DNA of 64,000 nt from Enoplolaimus lenunculus (lineage: Eukaryota; Nematoda; Enoplea; Enoplida; Thoracostomopsidae), in NCBI GenBank assembly GCA_030248215.1, contig JASANG010000403.1, forward strand, positions 1 to 64,000. Direction: 5' to 3'. The position numbers were made by a program, and so were the translations under genes. Numbering within the stretch: position 1 is the stretch's first letter; every line of letters starts with the position of its first letter. Below are positions 11,221 through 24,900 of the stretch, one piece after another. Below the pieces are notes generated by a model. The model saw only the letters and a list, made by a program, of their open reading frames with translations. It was not told the origin of the DNA and searched no databases.

Positions 11221-14200
11221 TGGAAGCCCCTGATCTATACATGGGCCACAAATCGAAACTGGTTTGTTTCTACAAGCAAACATTTGAGCCTGATTTGTTA
11301 ATAACTTTTATTCTCAAGGCTATTTTTAGTTTTATTTGTTGTTTTCTTTTTGTATCAAGCAGTACTAGGAAGTCTAAAAATGCAATCTATCAGTATGTGT
11401 ATGCATCAGTTTACTATCGGTCCTGTCGCTATGGTGATATTATCACCACTAATGCATGTCCACACACCAACTTTCCGTTATATTTCCTTTTAGTAGTGCG
11501 TTTGAATTCGAAACGCTTTTATGTTTGGCAGAACCTTGCCATAAATTTTAGAAGCATTGCCTTTAATAATACTAAAATATCGCATTTTAATTTAATAATG
11601 ATGCGCATATACCTAGTTTTAGGTTTCTATAAAACAGCGTTTAATTTTAATTTTCCTCGTGTTTTAGCAAATTATATTAGTCGATTGTTGCGGATGTGGC
11701 AAAAATTGACTTCTGGCTCTGGTAGAATTTTTGTAGCATATTCCGATACTATGGGTATTTACTGAAATTTGTTACTTTTTATACAAGTTGTATGATTAAA
11801 ATGAGTTGGTTTGTATCTTTGCGGTAAGTTTTGAAGCTTGATTGCCGAAAATTCACAAAAAAGTTTGAATAAGTTTTAGCAACACTTGAGTGATTATTGT
11901 TAATAGAATTTTGGGCCGATCAATTTTATTTACTTTTCGCTGCGGTAATTTTCACCCGCGGGCGTGCCCAGAAGTAAGACCAGGTGTGCCTTAGAAAACG
12001 CCTAGCTACAGTAGGTAAATGGCTTAGGCCTTGAGCTTTTTTCGGGTCATTTTTTATATATGGGCGAAATATTCGTTGCTGCAACTGGCCTTGCGGTTTC
12101 AATAAAATACAGCTTTAACGTAATTTTATATACATCTAAGTCTTGTGATTCTGCAACAACATAAGTACACGCGTTCCCGCTTTTCGGATTTATGTCCTAC
12201 AATTCGTAGCCCGACAGCTTAGAATCCGAAACTTCATCGACTCCACAATTCGTACACCCATAATTATGCTTAGGCATAGTCTTAAGATTATAGTTTGTTG
12301 TTATTAGTGTGTAATACACTGTTTGCCGGCAAATCGTATGGAGATTAATTGTAGATTCCGCTGCTATACACATAGTTTGGAACATGGTCACGAGTGCCAC
12401 CAGAATATTTGATGGACTGTCAAGTGACACTTTTGAGCAAAACATAGAATAGGATGACAGCAAAATACCTAACCTCCTGCAAGCTTAACCTTAACCGAAA
12501 CTAACAGCTCAACGAAATAATATAAGTGTACTGTGATCATATTTACCATGCCTTTCCGCCAATCAAAATGCAGCGGTATAAATACTTAAATTTAACCATT
12601 TACCGCATACAGATGTAGAGAACCTATTTTAGAAACCAATACGCGTGTTTCAGATACGGCAGATAGATATCCTCGACAAAGTACTATACGACAGCTTGTA
12701 TTTAATATGGCTTCCTGTTTTGTTTATATTTTTATATTAAAGGTCCTTTGATTACAGGTTCAGGTAAATTTGTTTATGAATTCATACTGAGCGCTATTCG
12801 ACACTACTTGTATAACCAGTGGAAACGGGCTTGATGAGTTGTAATTTCAATGCCAAAAATTCTAAACAAAACGATAAAGCATGGCGAAATACATTGTAAA
12901 TGTTTTTGTTCACGCTGAAGAATTCTTTATATAAATTATTGTGTAAACTGAAGAAATAATTACAACTAGTCAGCCGGCTTTGCGCAACGCGCAATCGTTA
13001 GCGAACCCACAACAATCAGAATGCAAAGTTTCTTTCCACAGAATATTAACATTTCATTTCGGTGAAAATGTTGCAAACATACTGGAAAGTTGCCTAAAGT
13101 ACGTATGTGGTGCATTCAAGCTTTAGATGTGTGCAGGCCAGTATTTAGAGCAGCTTAGTCTGGAAATCAAACTGCATTTCCTATTACCAGTACCTAGATT
13201 TATTTCCTCAATGAATGGGATCGAACTGTTCCTATACTCCTTGTGACCCCTACTGTTATGCCCGGCACGTTTTCTGGTGGGACTGCAAAACTGTCGGCTT
13301 TAGAGTAGAGACTACACGTTTGGCTCAGGCTTAGGTTTGGGAATATGCTTATTATCTACAGTTACAACCGTAAAAGTAACATTGACCTGGTTTGCAATGA
13401 AATGTATGTTTTTCAAAGGCTTAAAGTGTACTTTCTGTAGAAAACACTTGGCTCCACACTAAAAATTATAGCCTTGATGACTCAGCTTTTTTCGTTTCGC
13501 CTCATGCAGGTTTTATAACAATTTTAATGTGTTTCGCTAGATAAACCGGATATTAATTTTGGCTCAAATACGCGTGTTTTACTAGCAATATTATGGCTTG
13601 CGGCATAATTGTTGTTTACTACTCAACCATAGTGCTTTCAAAAGGTTTAGAAAATGACAGTCAATGCACTTTTAAGGGCATTCGGTTATACGACTGGAGT
13701 ACAGCAAATTATGGATGCATTTGAATATTTGTTGCTCAGAATTATAGGCTTTGGTTTAGACTGAGGAATGTGATTAGGATCGCTAGGATACAGCAACAAT
13801 ACCAGTTTGGATTAAACTTTAGGCTTTGTCAGCAAGATAAAGGCAACATTTTTCTGCTGCTTCGAGTCATGAGTAGTATATGGAAAATGGGTTGCACTTG
13901 GAGCCGCCCGTATTCTTGCACAATTGCAATAGAGTAGGATTAGATTTTTGACTATTTTTCTTTCGCTTATGCTTACGTTTAGGATTAACAATTATTTTTA
14001 CGCTTACGCATACGTTTGGGCTTAGGAATACGCTTAATCTAGTTTGTTAAGACCCTAAAATCCCAAAAATAATATGAGGCGATTTTTTTAAATATATATT
14101 TTATTTTAAATAAAAAAAGTATTAATTTTGACGCTTATATACTCAATTTAGTAGCAAGCATGTGTCGCATAATTATTGTTTACAAATTAACCATATTGCC

Positions 14201-15013
14201 TCATTAGGGTTTACAGCCGGTAGGCACGCATTGTTGACAAATCAAACAAAGGTTGGTCCTTGTTTTGAACAAAAGAAAAATGTATTACGATTTAAAATTT
14301 AATTAAGTTTAGGTTCAGCTTCTTGAATGCATTAAATTGATTCGATGCCGGTTGAAAGAGAATCGCTCACACGTTTGTGTTTACCAACAAAAAATGGTAA
14401 TGCCAAGTCTTAGTTTAGATTAAAGGCGTGAGCTTTATTGTAAAAATTTGAAGTTTGACATTGTAATAATTTGTCCACATGCGATGATTTAATGATGAAC
14501 GCCGTTGGACAGAAATTTTCAATTCAACTTCAAAAAAGTTTGAGCTTAATACGTTTTCCACAGCACAGGCTTAGACTTAAACTCGGGTTTAGTTTCGGTT
14601 TAGGATGACGATTATACCTGTACTGGTGCTGGTTTTGTGATATTATATTGACTTTGCTCCTATTACTAATCTTACCATTAATGAAATAGTAGCATTAAGC
14701 TTTAATTTCTTTATCTTTTTGGTCCAAACTCTCTCCAATCTGCAGCAGAAGCGTGTCATACTGATAAACTGTAGAAGACTACACTACTACTAGACACATA
14801 ATGGTATTTCTGTTTTTATGAGCTCATACGGCTTGTATTGCCGTATTAAACAAGGATGTCATGGGGTAAAACTTTTCAACACCACCCGGCCCCACGCAGC
14901 GGGAAATTTTCGTGGCGATCTCTTCGCCAGGGATATTCATGGGATCCTCGCCAACCCTCCAATTTCCAATGGTGCTAGTAGTCATGATTATCAGTAATCA
15001 TTAAACAAGCATG

Positions 15014-15215
15014 CACGGCTCATGTTACTTTAAGGGGTGTCCAGGTTTCTGTTGGGTCTATAAATGAGTAGGTTTAGATTCTAGATTACATTTTTTTATT
15101 TGGCTTAGGCATAGGTTTAGGCTTAGGAACTCATTTTTGCAACGCTTAGGCTTAGGCTTACGCTTAGGAATACGCTTAATCTATTGTTACGCCCCTCAAA
15201 GTAACATAGGCCGCA
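15014..15215. mobile_element. CTTAGG-array MITE, right arm
   Basis: Mirror of 5103-5305, with GGCTTAGGCATAGGTTTAGG-type hexamers between TCATGTTACTTTAAGGGGTG and CGCCCCTCAAAGTAACATAG. Confidence 0.75.
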
Positions 15216-15655
15216 TGAACAATGGCTGTATGAGAAATCATCTATGTCCGTTTTTCCTGTTAATTGTTATTTACCACATTTTGGATGTGATTTGTGATTA
15301 CTTCAGACAATTGAACTTCAGCCATTGTGCGGATCAACAAATAATTACATTAGTCCCCGATAGGCCTGCATTTTTAAATGCTGCACACATATCCAGAATT
15401 GCGTCCGTAAAAAATTTCGACTGGAGTCGCTCCACGAAGTATTGCAGGCTTGAAATGTAAAAATCTAAAAGCACATCCCTGCGCATTATCCAGTATCGAA
15501 CAAATTCAGACGTGTGTCGACGAGACTGAGGGTAGAATTGGTTAACGGACGAAAAGTATAACTCCACACCTAACAGACTTTGTGTTCAGTCAAAGAGTTA
15601 GCGCTTGGGATAGAAGTAGCATCGTGACACCGGTGTGTTTCTTTATTTAATTGTT

Positions 15656-15770
15656 ATTGTTTGTTTGTCTGTTTGTTTATTTGTTTGTTTGTTCATTTGT
15701 CTGTTTGTTTGTTTGTTTTTTGTTTGTTTGTTCGTTCATTTGTCTGTTTGTTTGTTCGTTAGGTTGTCAG
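15656..15770. repeat. (GTTT)n/(GTCT) microsatellite, mirrored at 4560-4670
   Basis: Tetranucleotide run of GTTTGTTTGTCT units in the right arm; CAAACAAACAGA in the left arm, with small length differences. Confidence 0.88.
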
Positions 15771-18709
15771 TTTAAACGCAATCTTGCTCTATAGGTCATC
15801 TATGCAAGAACGTTTTCCAATAACGTTTTACTCTTCAAATACTGCACAATATTTTGTAGAATTTTTTGAAATTTTTAACAGAAATTCTAAAAAATGCTTT
15901 TCATCGTATTAATATCATCATCAGCTGTATTTTAATATAGCGAATAAATTTTATAAAAATTCAAGTTTTCATGTTTGAGGTCAATTTCTAAATATCGCAT
16001 GAAAAAAATGTGAATTGTCAATTTCTATTCGAACTAGCTAAGTAGTTTAATCGATATAAATTTATTTTTTTTCATTTGGATTTATTTTTAGGTTTTCAAC
16101 TGCTCTTTAGCGTTGGTTCGTATTCTAAACGTGGCGTAAATGTTTTAAATAAATATATAGCAATGTCAGTTGACTTTTAGAAGCGATTCTCAAATATAGA
16201 TGCGACACCCATGTGCAGTATCTACGAGGGTTTTGGTTGCCCATGAACAACCTCTGATATAATTCTGGCGTGAGAACTAATATCATTCGGTCATATCGAA
16301 TCTTGCATGCATTTTAATATAGTCTGTGCTGTACGGATCCCAATCGTGAACCTCCCTTAAATTTTTTCTGTATCCAATTCTGGCACCTATTACTAGTTTG
16401 CAATACATTATGAAACAATTAAATTATTTTATAAAAAATCTCAACATTACCCGGCCAAAAGTGCCCAAACTTTCGGTAAAAGTTTTACCGGTGTTGCGGG
16501 TACATAGCCGTAGAAGGGGCAGAAGGGGAGATGGGGCCAGACTCTTTGGACGACTGTTGCCCCTAGAAAATTTTCAACCATGGTTGTAACTCATCGAAAC
16601 CTATTGTATACCACTTCTGAAAATTTTTTAGTTCCTCTAACTAAAAGTGAACTGACCACGGGCCTATATATACCGAAGCCGGAGGCAGAACCTACTTTTA
16701 TCTTTGCTTATGTTGAATTGGATTTTCCTGTCCTCTGTCTAAATTTACTTGTTAAATGTTCCCGTTAGTCATTCTGTTCTTTATGTCTGTATACGTTTGT
16801 AGCCTGGGCCATTCTCACGACAGACACCACTAAACGCAATTACATAAAACGTTCAGCTGAGTAGTGGCCTATTTCAACTATATATATGTTACATTGTTAC
16901 CATAGACCCGGAGTCTTGGAAATTGTACCATTCGGTTCTAGGCAAATTTATGACTATTTCTGACGTTATTAGACATAATTTGCATAGTATTTTATTTGAT
17001 TTTTAATAAAACTAAGAAACTTAATAATTTCATGTGATTATGCACTTAATTTATGCATTTTATGGCTATTAAATCATATCATGGTTTTTAATGTTTGATT
17101 AAGGGTCGTATAATTTTGTAGCATAGTTTTTTAAATCAAGTTATCAACTGAAATCTCATAGTTAATTAAAGCTGTAACGCTCCACATTCGTATTTTGAAC
17201 ACTGTTCCAGCGCAGAAGCAAACGATGTTTTTGGCAATGCATAATAAATAAATCTGTCTACGATAGAATTTGTATATACAGATAAACTTGTAGTCTAATT
17301 TAGTGCGTGCCTTCAAAATTGTGTTCATAGTTTAACATGATATTAAAGTGTTTGTACCTCAGGTCACTGTCTACCAGTACAAGTTAACGATAAATTTCCG
17401 AACACCAAACACTGAAGACTACTCTCTAAAAACTTAAACTAAAATTATAGCTTAATTAAACTAGAATGTTAGTTTACGTAAAACCCAAATGGCTGGACGG
17501 ACTAAATAAACTAGAAATGTTAGTTTTACGTAAACTAACATATTTTTAAGTTTAACACGAGTTTAAATAAGCTTATTTTTAGTTTAAGTAACAAATCTGT
17601 TGCAGAAATTATGCATATCTAAGTGTTCATTAAGCTTTAGCTGAAACTAAAAATACGCAAGATTTTAAGCGTAAACCTACCTGTTAGTGTTATCTTGAAA
17701 GTTACTTTAATACTGCTGGATTCCCTTAAGCTTAAATCAAGTTAGTTTAAGCTTCTAGAGAGTATGAATTTTACACCGCTGTAAGCCATCTCTGATTCTA
17801 AAGCCAATATTCGTGCAATGTACGATTCAGAAGCTTTGACTAAAATATTTAATAGTCTTTTGGAACATTTATGAAAAAATAGAGCCAAATTTTCACATAG
17901 CAAAGTCACATTCAAATAATGAAAAAATAACGGTTGTATTAGGTCAATCCGGTTATTTTTGGAAAGTTGCTTCTATAAAGGACTACTTGACAAATTTTTC
18001 TTTGTATTTTCCGTTCCAAAGTTGGATCCATATGAAGATCAGGGGCGGAACGTTTTTCTGTGAGACTACAATAGAGTATGATTAGGCTTTAGACCAGTTT
18101 TTACTTAGGTTAAGGCTTCTTAGGCAGTTGCGTATCGAGAAATTTGCATTGAGGGCCGCATCCTGCCAGGTCTGTGCCTTGGGTTTCCATTTAAGTGTGA
18201 ACTTAAAACTCTTTAGCAGTGAGCTATCTAGATTTTTGGCGAGATATATGAGTTTGGCCACGGTTTCAAGGTTGGCTACGAGACCAGTTTTATAGTTCTC
18301 TTAAGTTTTTGGCTGGCTGCGTAGCTGGACCAGGCCGAATTGTTTGCGACGTAAAGACGACTTGAAGCAAATATCGCGAGCGAAACGAGCGAAAAGCTAC
18401 ACACTATTATCATTAATTCAAGTACCAAACTTCAGTTTGGACTGTTTTTCACGTTATTTTTGTCTTGGAGTTAAAACAGAGTGAGGGAAGGCTCCTAACT
18501 TGGATTTTGGGTGAGCTCTGAACAATTCACGAGCGAAGTAAACGGGACGCTATACATTGTTTCAGTATTAAATCCCTCTGTAACAGTCTCAAATCGTTTC
18601 TTTATACAGAAATCATGAACTACGGCGTGACGCACGAACTGATTCCGATTCTGAGGCACCCCCCGGACCTCTCTCGGTACGGCCCTGGGTTTATGAATAT
18701 GCTTATATA

Positions 18710-18720
18710 TACTACTCTTA
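18710..18720 (+). promoter_or_regulatory. Possible TATA box of the large gene
   Basis: TTATATATACT lies about 85-95 bp upstream of the start codon at 18804 and is preserved in the left arm (about 1600-1610). Position suits a TATA element with a short 5' leader. This is inference from motif and distance only. Confidence 0.35.
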
Positions 18721-18803
18721 CGGTCTGTTATAAGCATTGGCCCAAAGTTCTAGCATGAAGTAAGAGTGAATTTTTACACATTAAATGTATGAACATTTCA
18801 AAC

Positions 18804-18906
18804 ATGGATAATTTATTAGCGTTACAACTACTTTTGTGTGCTGCTGCAATAATTGTCACTGCCGTGTTTCCAGTAAATTCGTCGCTAACTTCTAAACAGG
18901 ATTTCG
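18804..18906 (+). CDS. Exon 1: signal peptide
   Basis: Starts MDNLLALQLLLCAAAIIVTA, a clear hydrophobic signal sequence; the cleavage region is near FPVNSS. Ends GATTTCG before donor GTACG; one base carried. Duplicated at 1409-1511. Confidence 0.88.
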
Positions 18907-21900
18907 GTACGTTTTTTAAATTCAGTTTGACACAGTGGTGTATCCAGAATTTTCTGGCGAGAGTCGCAAACCAAACAAACAAGAAGTCAAACGCAATACT
19001 AATCTTAGTGGAAAATTTTTTGGTTGTGATATCTGATTGGTTAGGGGAACAGCCTGCCAGTGGGTGCTTCTCCTTGGAGCACCCAATGGAAAGAAGGTTA
19101 AACAAACAAGAAGTCAAACGCAATACTAATCTTAGTGGAAAAATTTTTGGTTGTGATATCTGATTGGTTAGGGGAACAGCCTGCCAGTGGGCGCTTCTCC
19201 TTGGAGCACCCAATGGAAAGAAGGTTACAGTTTTTTAATTCAAAGTCAACATCTGACAGAAACACATGATTTTCAAATGTGTGCAGCGCAATGTTAAATT
19301 CAAAATTGAACAAAGATCATTTTGTCACGAATATGGTTGCGAACTTGGTTGGCCAAATGCTATATTTACCCATGTTCCCTTACGACTATTGGGGCACCAT
19401 GAGGCTGACGAATGTGTTCTTTTACTCAAAATTGTATATATAATAGCAACTAAGGCAGAAACATGTTAGCTTGATATGAATGAGTAAAATCAACTAAAAA
19501 CAGTCAAGTTTTAATATCGAGAGTTCGTTAAATTGTTTCGTAGTAAAAGTTTTTTTGTTGTGTATTTCAGTGCTGCCTTCGCATGACAACAATGAAGTCG
19601 TCTTGATAAATTTCACCTCACCATATCAATGTGTTTCTGGAATCAGTATCAGTTGTGATGAACTGCCGAAAATAAAGTAAGTTCGTAATTTAGTGTATAT
19701 CTTTTAAGATTTTAATATTCTTAGAGATGTATGAAAAACTAAGGTAACTTGTAACAAGAGCGCATGATGTTTAACAAGAGCGTGCAACTACCTTGGCTGT
19801 GCATGGCACGTACCAGCACGCGTTTGGTTTTTGCCGTACCCCCCTTTATTTAACGGAGTGGTGGATTTCATTCTGAGTGCACACTAAAATGCCCTCCTTT
19901 TAAAGACTATAAATAGAGTATGAATGAAGCTTAGCATTGCAACGTGTTCATACTGTATAGTGTATAGCGAAAATTTTGACCCCCACCTTCAAAATGCAGC
20001 GTGCTATTGGTGCCTTCTTTTCTACACAGAATGTATCTAGTTGTATACTCTTTATATCATGCACTCTTGCTAGTAATAACTAATTAAAAACTGCAGGTTA
20101 AGGTTAATAATTCTGTTGCAGATTTTAGACTGAAGGCTAAGGTTTAGCGTTGATACTTAAGCGTAGTTTTTGCGTCAATGACAATCCAATTGTGCCATGC
20201 ATAAAAGCATGTAACACTTCTAAAGCCCTATTCACATGTGTAGGTTTTTGCTGCGAGATCTTGCAACTGCAAATTGCAAATTGCAAACAGAACATGGATT
20301 TTTTCATCAGCCAGTGTAAAAGCGGCTGCAATAAATTCAGTGAACTTGCATGAGTATTACACATGTGAACTAAATTCCATGCTATGATTTTTAATGACTT
20401 ATTTGCAGCTGCAAGTTTTTCAAACAGGATTTTGGACAAAACTTGTAAGTGCAAGTATGTTGCAGCTGCAAGTTCACGCAGCAAAAACTAGCACTTGTGA
20501 ATAGGGTTTAAAAGTGCGGTTGTTATAAATTAAACTTAGTTTGCAGGGTGCTATATAAGTGTCGCTCAACGTCTGCTTGGATTGCAATGCCTACCGTACG
20601 TAATTACAAAACGAGCGCTGTTAGTTTTCAACAGCCAATTAATGTAAGTATATTTATACACCACATGCTTCTGTTTTTATTGAAGTGCTCGTTTTATCTA
20701 GTTTGTCACAAACGCAGTCAATAGCAATTAGCAGGATGTAACCAGATATCTGTTTTCCGTTTCCATTATTTTGATCACTATCAGTGTCGGTTTCCGTTAT
20801 TTTTGCTATCCGTTAGTACCCTGGCCATTAGACAACACATATTATATATTGTTCAAAATTGAAAAAATAGTGTATTTTGTGAACAATTCAGCCTGTATAT
20901 TTAATATAACATTGCATCGGATAAAATAAACCTTTTGTGCAGTGTATGGGTAGCAACGGATTTAGGGTTTTGTATTGGAACTATGAAGTTGGATGGGGAT
21001 ATGATCCCGGGTCCTCTAATAATTTGTTCGCTTGTGCCCTTTAGCATTGTGACTAACCAGTTTTTAAATTTTTGTGCGATAAAAGGAGTGGACAGTAGAG
21101 TAGGTACTATAGAGTTGGAAGTTAATGTTAGTTTTGAAACGGAATAAAAAATTTCGGCTAAAAATGTGTTTTTCTCAAAGTATTTTTTTATCATAAAACA
21201 CAACAGAAAACAAGTGAATTTTCTTAAAATATCGGAATTGGAAACAAGGTTTCAAGGTTTCTCGCGTTGATAACACACTGCCGTTAACGGTATCACGACA
21301 ATTTGTCGCCCGACAATTTGTCGGTCGACAACTTGTATTCCGATATTGTATCGACTCGACAATTTGTCGCCTACCGTTATGCTTAAGCTTAATCTTAGGA
21401 TTACGCTCAAGATTATGCTTAGAAAAGGCTTTACGACACTGTTGAGCGTCAAGTTGTCGGGTGACGAATTGTCATAGATTCGCCGTGAACAGCGACAAGA
21501 CAGGCTGAAATGGCATTTCCACAAGTAACTAAGCGATTTTAGCATGTGTTATAGTTTAAAAATAATGCTTCACAAAGTCACACTGTTATCCTGATATACG
21601 TTTTGGTCCAAAGCAGTACTTACACCCTTCAACCCATCATGGCGTCGCTTTTATGGATACTAACATTTTTGTGGCTTTTTGTAAACCTTTTAGGTTGGCC
21701 AGTTGGAAATCGTGCCAGATCAGACGGCGTCATGTGACATCTCTAACAAAACCGTTCGCGTTATAGAATGTTCCAGTCAAAATAGAATAACTCAATTTTC
21801 AGCATGTAATGTTTCCATACGTCGTACCCGAAATAATTACACACGACCTAATGCCGCTGACCACACCATAACGCGGTTTGTAAATTTCAAAAGACGCCGC

Positions 21901-24900
21901 GTACGACGCCAAATTGAACGGGTACGAGCGATAATTGAACAAAATCCGTCAATTGAAGATATTCCTGCCAATTTTAATGTTGGATCTCAAATAGGTTTGT
22001 GAACCGTGTTATACACAGTTTTTTTATCTTGGCTTGTGTTTGTAAATATGTGTAGTTCCTTATATTACGATAATTCGTCGCCCGACAACTCACCGCCTGA
22101 CCACTTGTAATTCGAAACTTCATCAACTCGACTATTCGTCGTCCATCATTTTGATCAGCGATAGGCTTAGGCTTAGGATTATGCTTAGGATTTATATGCT
22201 TATATTCATAAGCTTTAGGACACAGTTGATAAATCGTTTGATTTTACGCTTATTTTTTCCGAAATCTCGACAATTTTTTCCTCATATTTGTGCTAAATGT
22301 TCAAACGAAAAGCTCCAACCAGATAAATTTTGTTAAACTTTGCAAAATTTCACTACCGAATGTGCCGGAACGTCCGGCAAAAATTCTACCGGAGCCGAAG
22401 CCAGAGGTCGATTTTCTGCCGGAGTCGGAGCAGGAGGCACACCTCCGGTTGTAGCCTGCATACGCATTTGAGAATGTGATCCTTGATCTTAAATTTTTCA
22501 CATAGGGCTGCGGGATCCTATGTTCGCGAGCTGCCAATTGATGTATTTTGGTGTATTAAAACCAACCGTCGAGCCGTTCAGAAACCCTGAGTAATTCAAA
22601 TCTGAGTGAGGCCTACCAAAGGTGCGAGGCCTAACCTTGGGGTAGGTGTGTTCACCTAGAAACTGCTACCTATTCTGAAACCGGATGACCGATGGACTTA
22701 GTTTCTGGGCGGCTTAGGATTATGTTTAAGTTTAGAATTAGGTTTATATTCAGGTTTACGCTTAGCCTTAGACTTAGGTTTGGGGTTAGCCTTTGGGTTA
22801 AGCATTGCGGGTAGGCTCTTATAGCTAACATGAGCTAAACATTTACTGCTAATTTCTGTAGTATATCTCAAAAAGGGCTAACTACACGTTAATTTGACGC
22901 ATTCATAACCTGATTTAGGTGGAAGATTAATCAAAGATCTTCGCTTGGAACCCGCCCATGCACCGTATACCGTTCTGCGCGATTTAGTTGTTGAACGTGG
23001 CATAACATTAACAATTGAACCAGGTTGTACGATTGAAGTCTCGCCTCAGATATCGTTAATTGTTCGAGGTATGCGTATTCTTGTTTTAACACAGCCAAAT
23101 GAAAATTTTTTAAAATGCTTATAATTAAAATATCAATTATTTTTCAATGAAAAGAAAATTAACGGTGTGGTTTAGTGATTAATACGAGAGATGCTAACAC
23201 TTTCCAAGTTAGGTTTTTGAAAACGAAATGCTGTGGTTTCACAATTTTAACGGCGTTCTTGTGTTACAAATAGAAAAAGTTGCTTAAAATTTCTGGAAAA
23301 AAATGGCTAAGGGGGAAGGCTGAGCCCAAAATACACCATCTACTGAATGCGCACTTTATAGATGCTAAATTCCTTCAGTGTTCAAGTTACAGTAAGAAAG
23401 TTGGCTGTCATGTATTTTCCATTTGTAATTTTTAGTTCTCAAACTGCAAAACTGACGCAGTTCTAATAAGAATATATTTTGTTTACAGGGCAACTCGTAG
23501 CCAACGGTACTAGAGATCGGCCTATATTGTTGAATAGTACAGTTAGTAATGCACGTTGGCATGGATTAATATTTACAAGTCAAGCTTTGGCGTACGGTAA
23601 GTTTCTGACTCGTCCGTAGGAGATAGCCTAATCTGAAATGTTTCGGTTTCGTTTAGACCCAGAGAGAAAGAATACAAATCACCAAATCATAAGTATTTGC
23701 TTTGCATAACATAACAGATTTGGTTTCATATCTTCAGTTTGGGTAACTATACAAATAGGCTCGCAGGAGGTAAAATCTTTTTTTGGCCTCTTCGATTAAG
23801 AAAATTGTTCAGCATCCTTTTATGTTGTATTGTCAAAAATTATGACTGGACATATATCTTCAACCCCTCCGCATGTAAACGCCCGTATGCATAAATCAAT
23901 AAGTTGACAGTTCAAACTTTGAAACGGCATTTCATGGTTAGAAGTATTTTATATGTTTAAATTTGAAGCTACATTTAGATTTACGACTCGCTCACTCGTC
24001 TAGCGGAACTGAGGGCTATTTAAGTTGGTATGACGGAACACGGTGGACACTGGTGTGCAATTCAGACTGGGACGAAGTGACCGATGCTGCAGTTGCGTGT
24101 CGGCAGATGGGATTTGAACGTATGTTGTAATTTTGTGGTTCCACTTTTACAGTTTTTTATTTGAGTCCATATTCACACCTGTGTAATAGCATCTATCATC
24201 AGTTAGTAATAGGTTTTCAAACAAGCGAAGCGAAACAGCTACACGTGTCAAACTCGGCTCACACGTCAAACTAATCAAGTGCAAAAAAGCGCTAAAGTGT
24301 GAAGCTTTTCATTGACTAATTACAAATGTACAGTACTTAACGTCTACTGGTGGTAGCTGCTATATACATTTGAGAATATGGGTACAGTAAAAAAATCAGG
24401 ACCTATATACAGGGTCTAGTCAATAACTGGTCCGCTTTCGCCTTTATTTGGTGTTTTTATATGTCTGAACAAAGAATTAATGCGAAAAGCATATACCCAA
24501 TTTTATTCTACTGTTGTCGTTATGGTTTATATTCACTCTTGTTTAGTGATTGCTAATCTCTGCGACACTTCAGAATTTTCTGATTTATGCTAATATGCCA
24601 TCTTGTGTTTAATTTAATTCATAACAGTTTCATTATGTTTTTGCATGTATTATGTTGGTTAATTTATTGAATATTTTTTCAGATGCAGTTCCCAGCGTTC
24701 CGCAGTTGGATACTCCTGTACCCAATCTTCCATACTATCTCACTCGAATCCAATGCCGAGGTCCGGAGCTGCGATTACTCGAATGCAAAACGGACGTCAT
24801 GAGGCGCGCGGAGACGTGCCCTGGCCCTGTTACTATTGCATGCCAAGGAACAAGACTACAAAAATTTGGTAATTCTCACTGACAGACTATACGTAATTGA

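Larger units (their letters stand above)
11283..18700. other. Right-arm upstream region, no convincing gene
   Basis: Mirror of the left-arm upstream region, with the GTTTGTTT microsatellite at 15656-15770, CTTAGG MITE at 15014-15215 and an hAT-like end near 18690. No gene is supported. It probably contains the promoter and any distal control elements of the large gene. Confidence 0.6.
11282..20320. repeat. Right arm of large inverted duplication
   Basis: Mirror of 1-9037. It contains about 7.5 kb of upstream DNA, then exon 1 (18804-18906), intron 1, exon 2 (19571-19676) and most of intron 2 of the large + strand gene. The end at 20320 is only where the left window edge stops the comparison. 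The element at 20227-20516 straddles this point. Confidence 0.95.

Noticed and set aside
21639-21734. ATG with a signal-like peptide (MASLLWILTFLWLFVNLLG)
   Set aside because: It is one base out of frame with exon 4 and soon hits a stop. Exon 1 at 18804 gives a signal peptide that joins exons 2-4 in phase.
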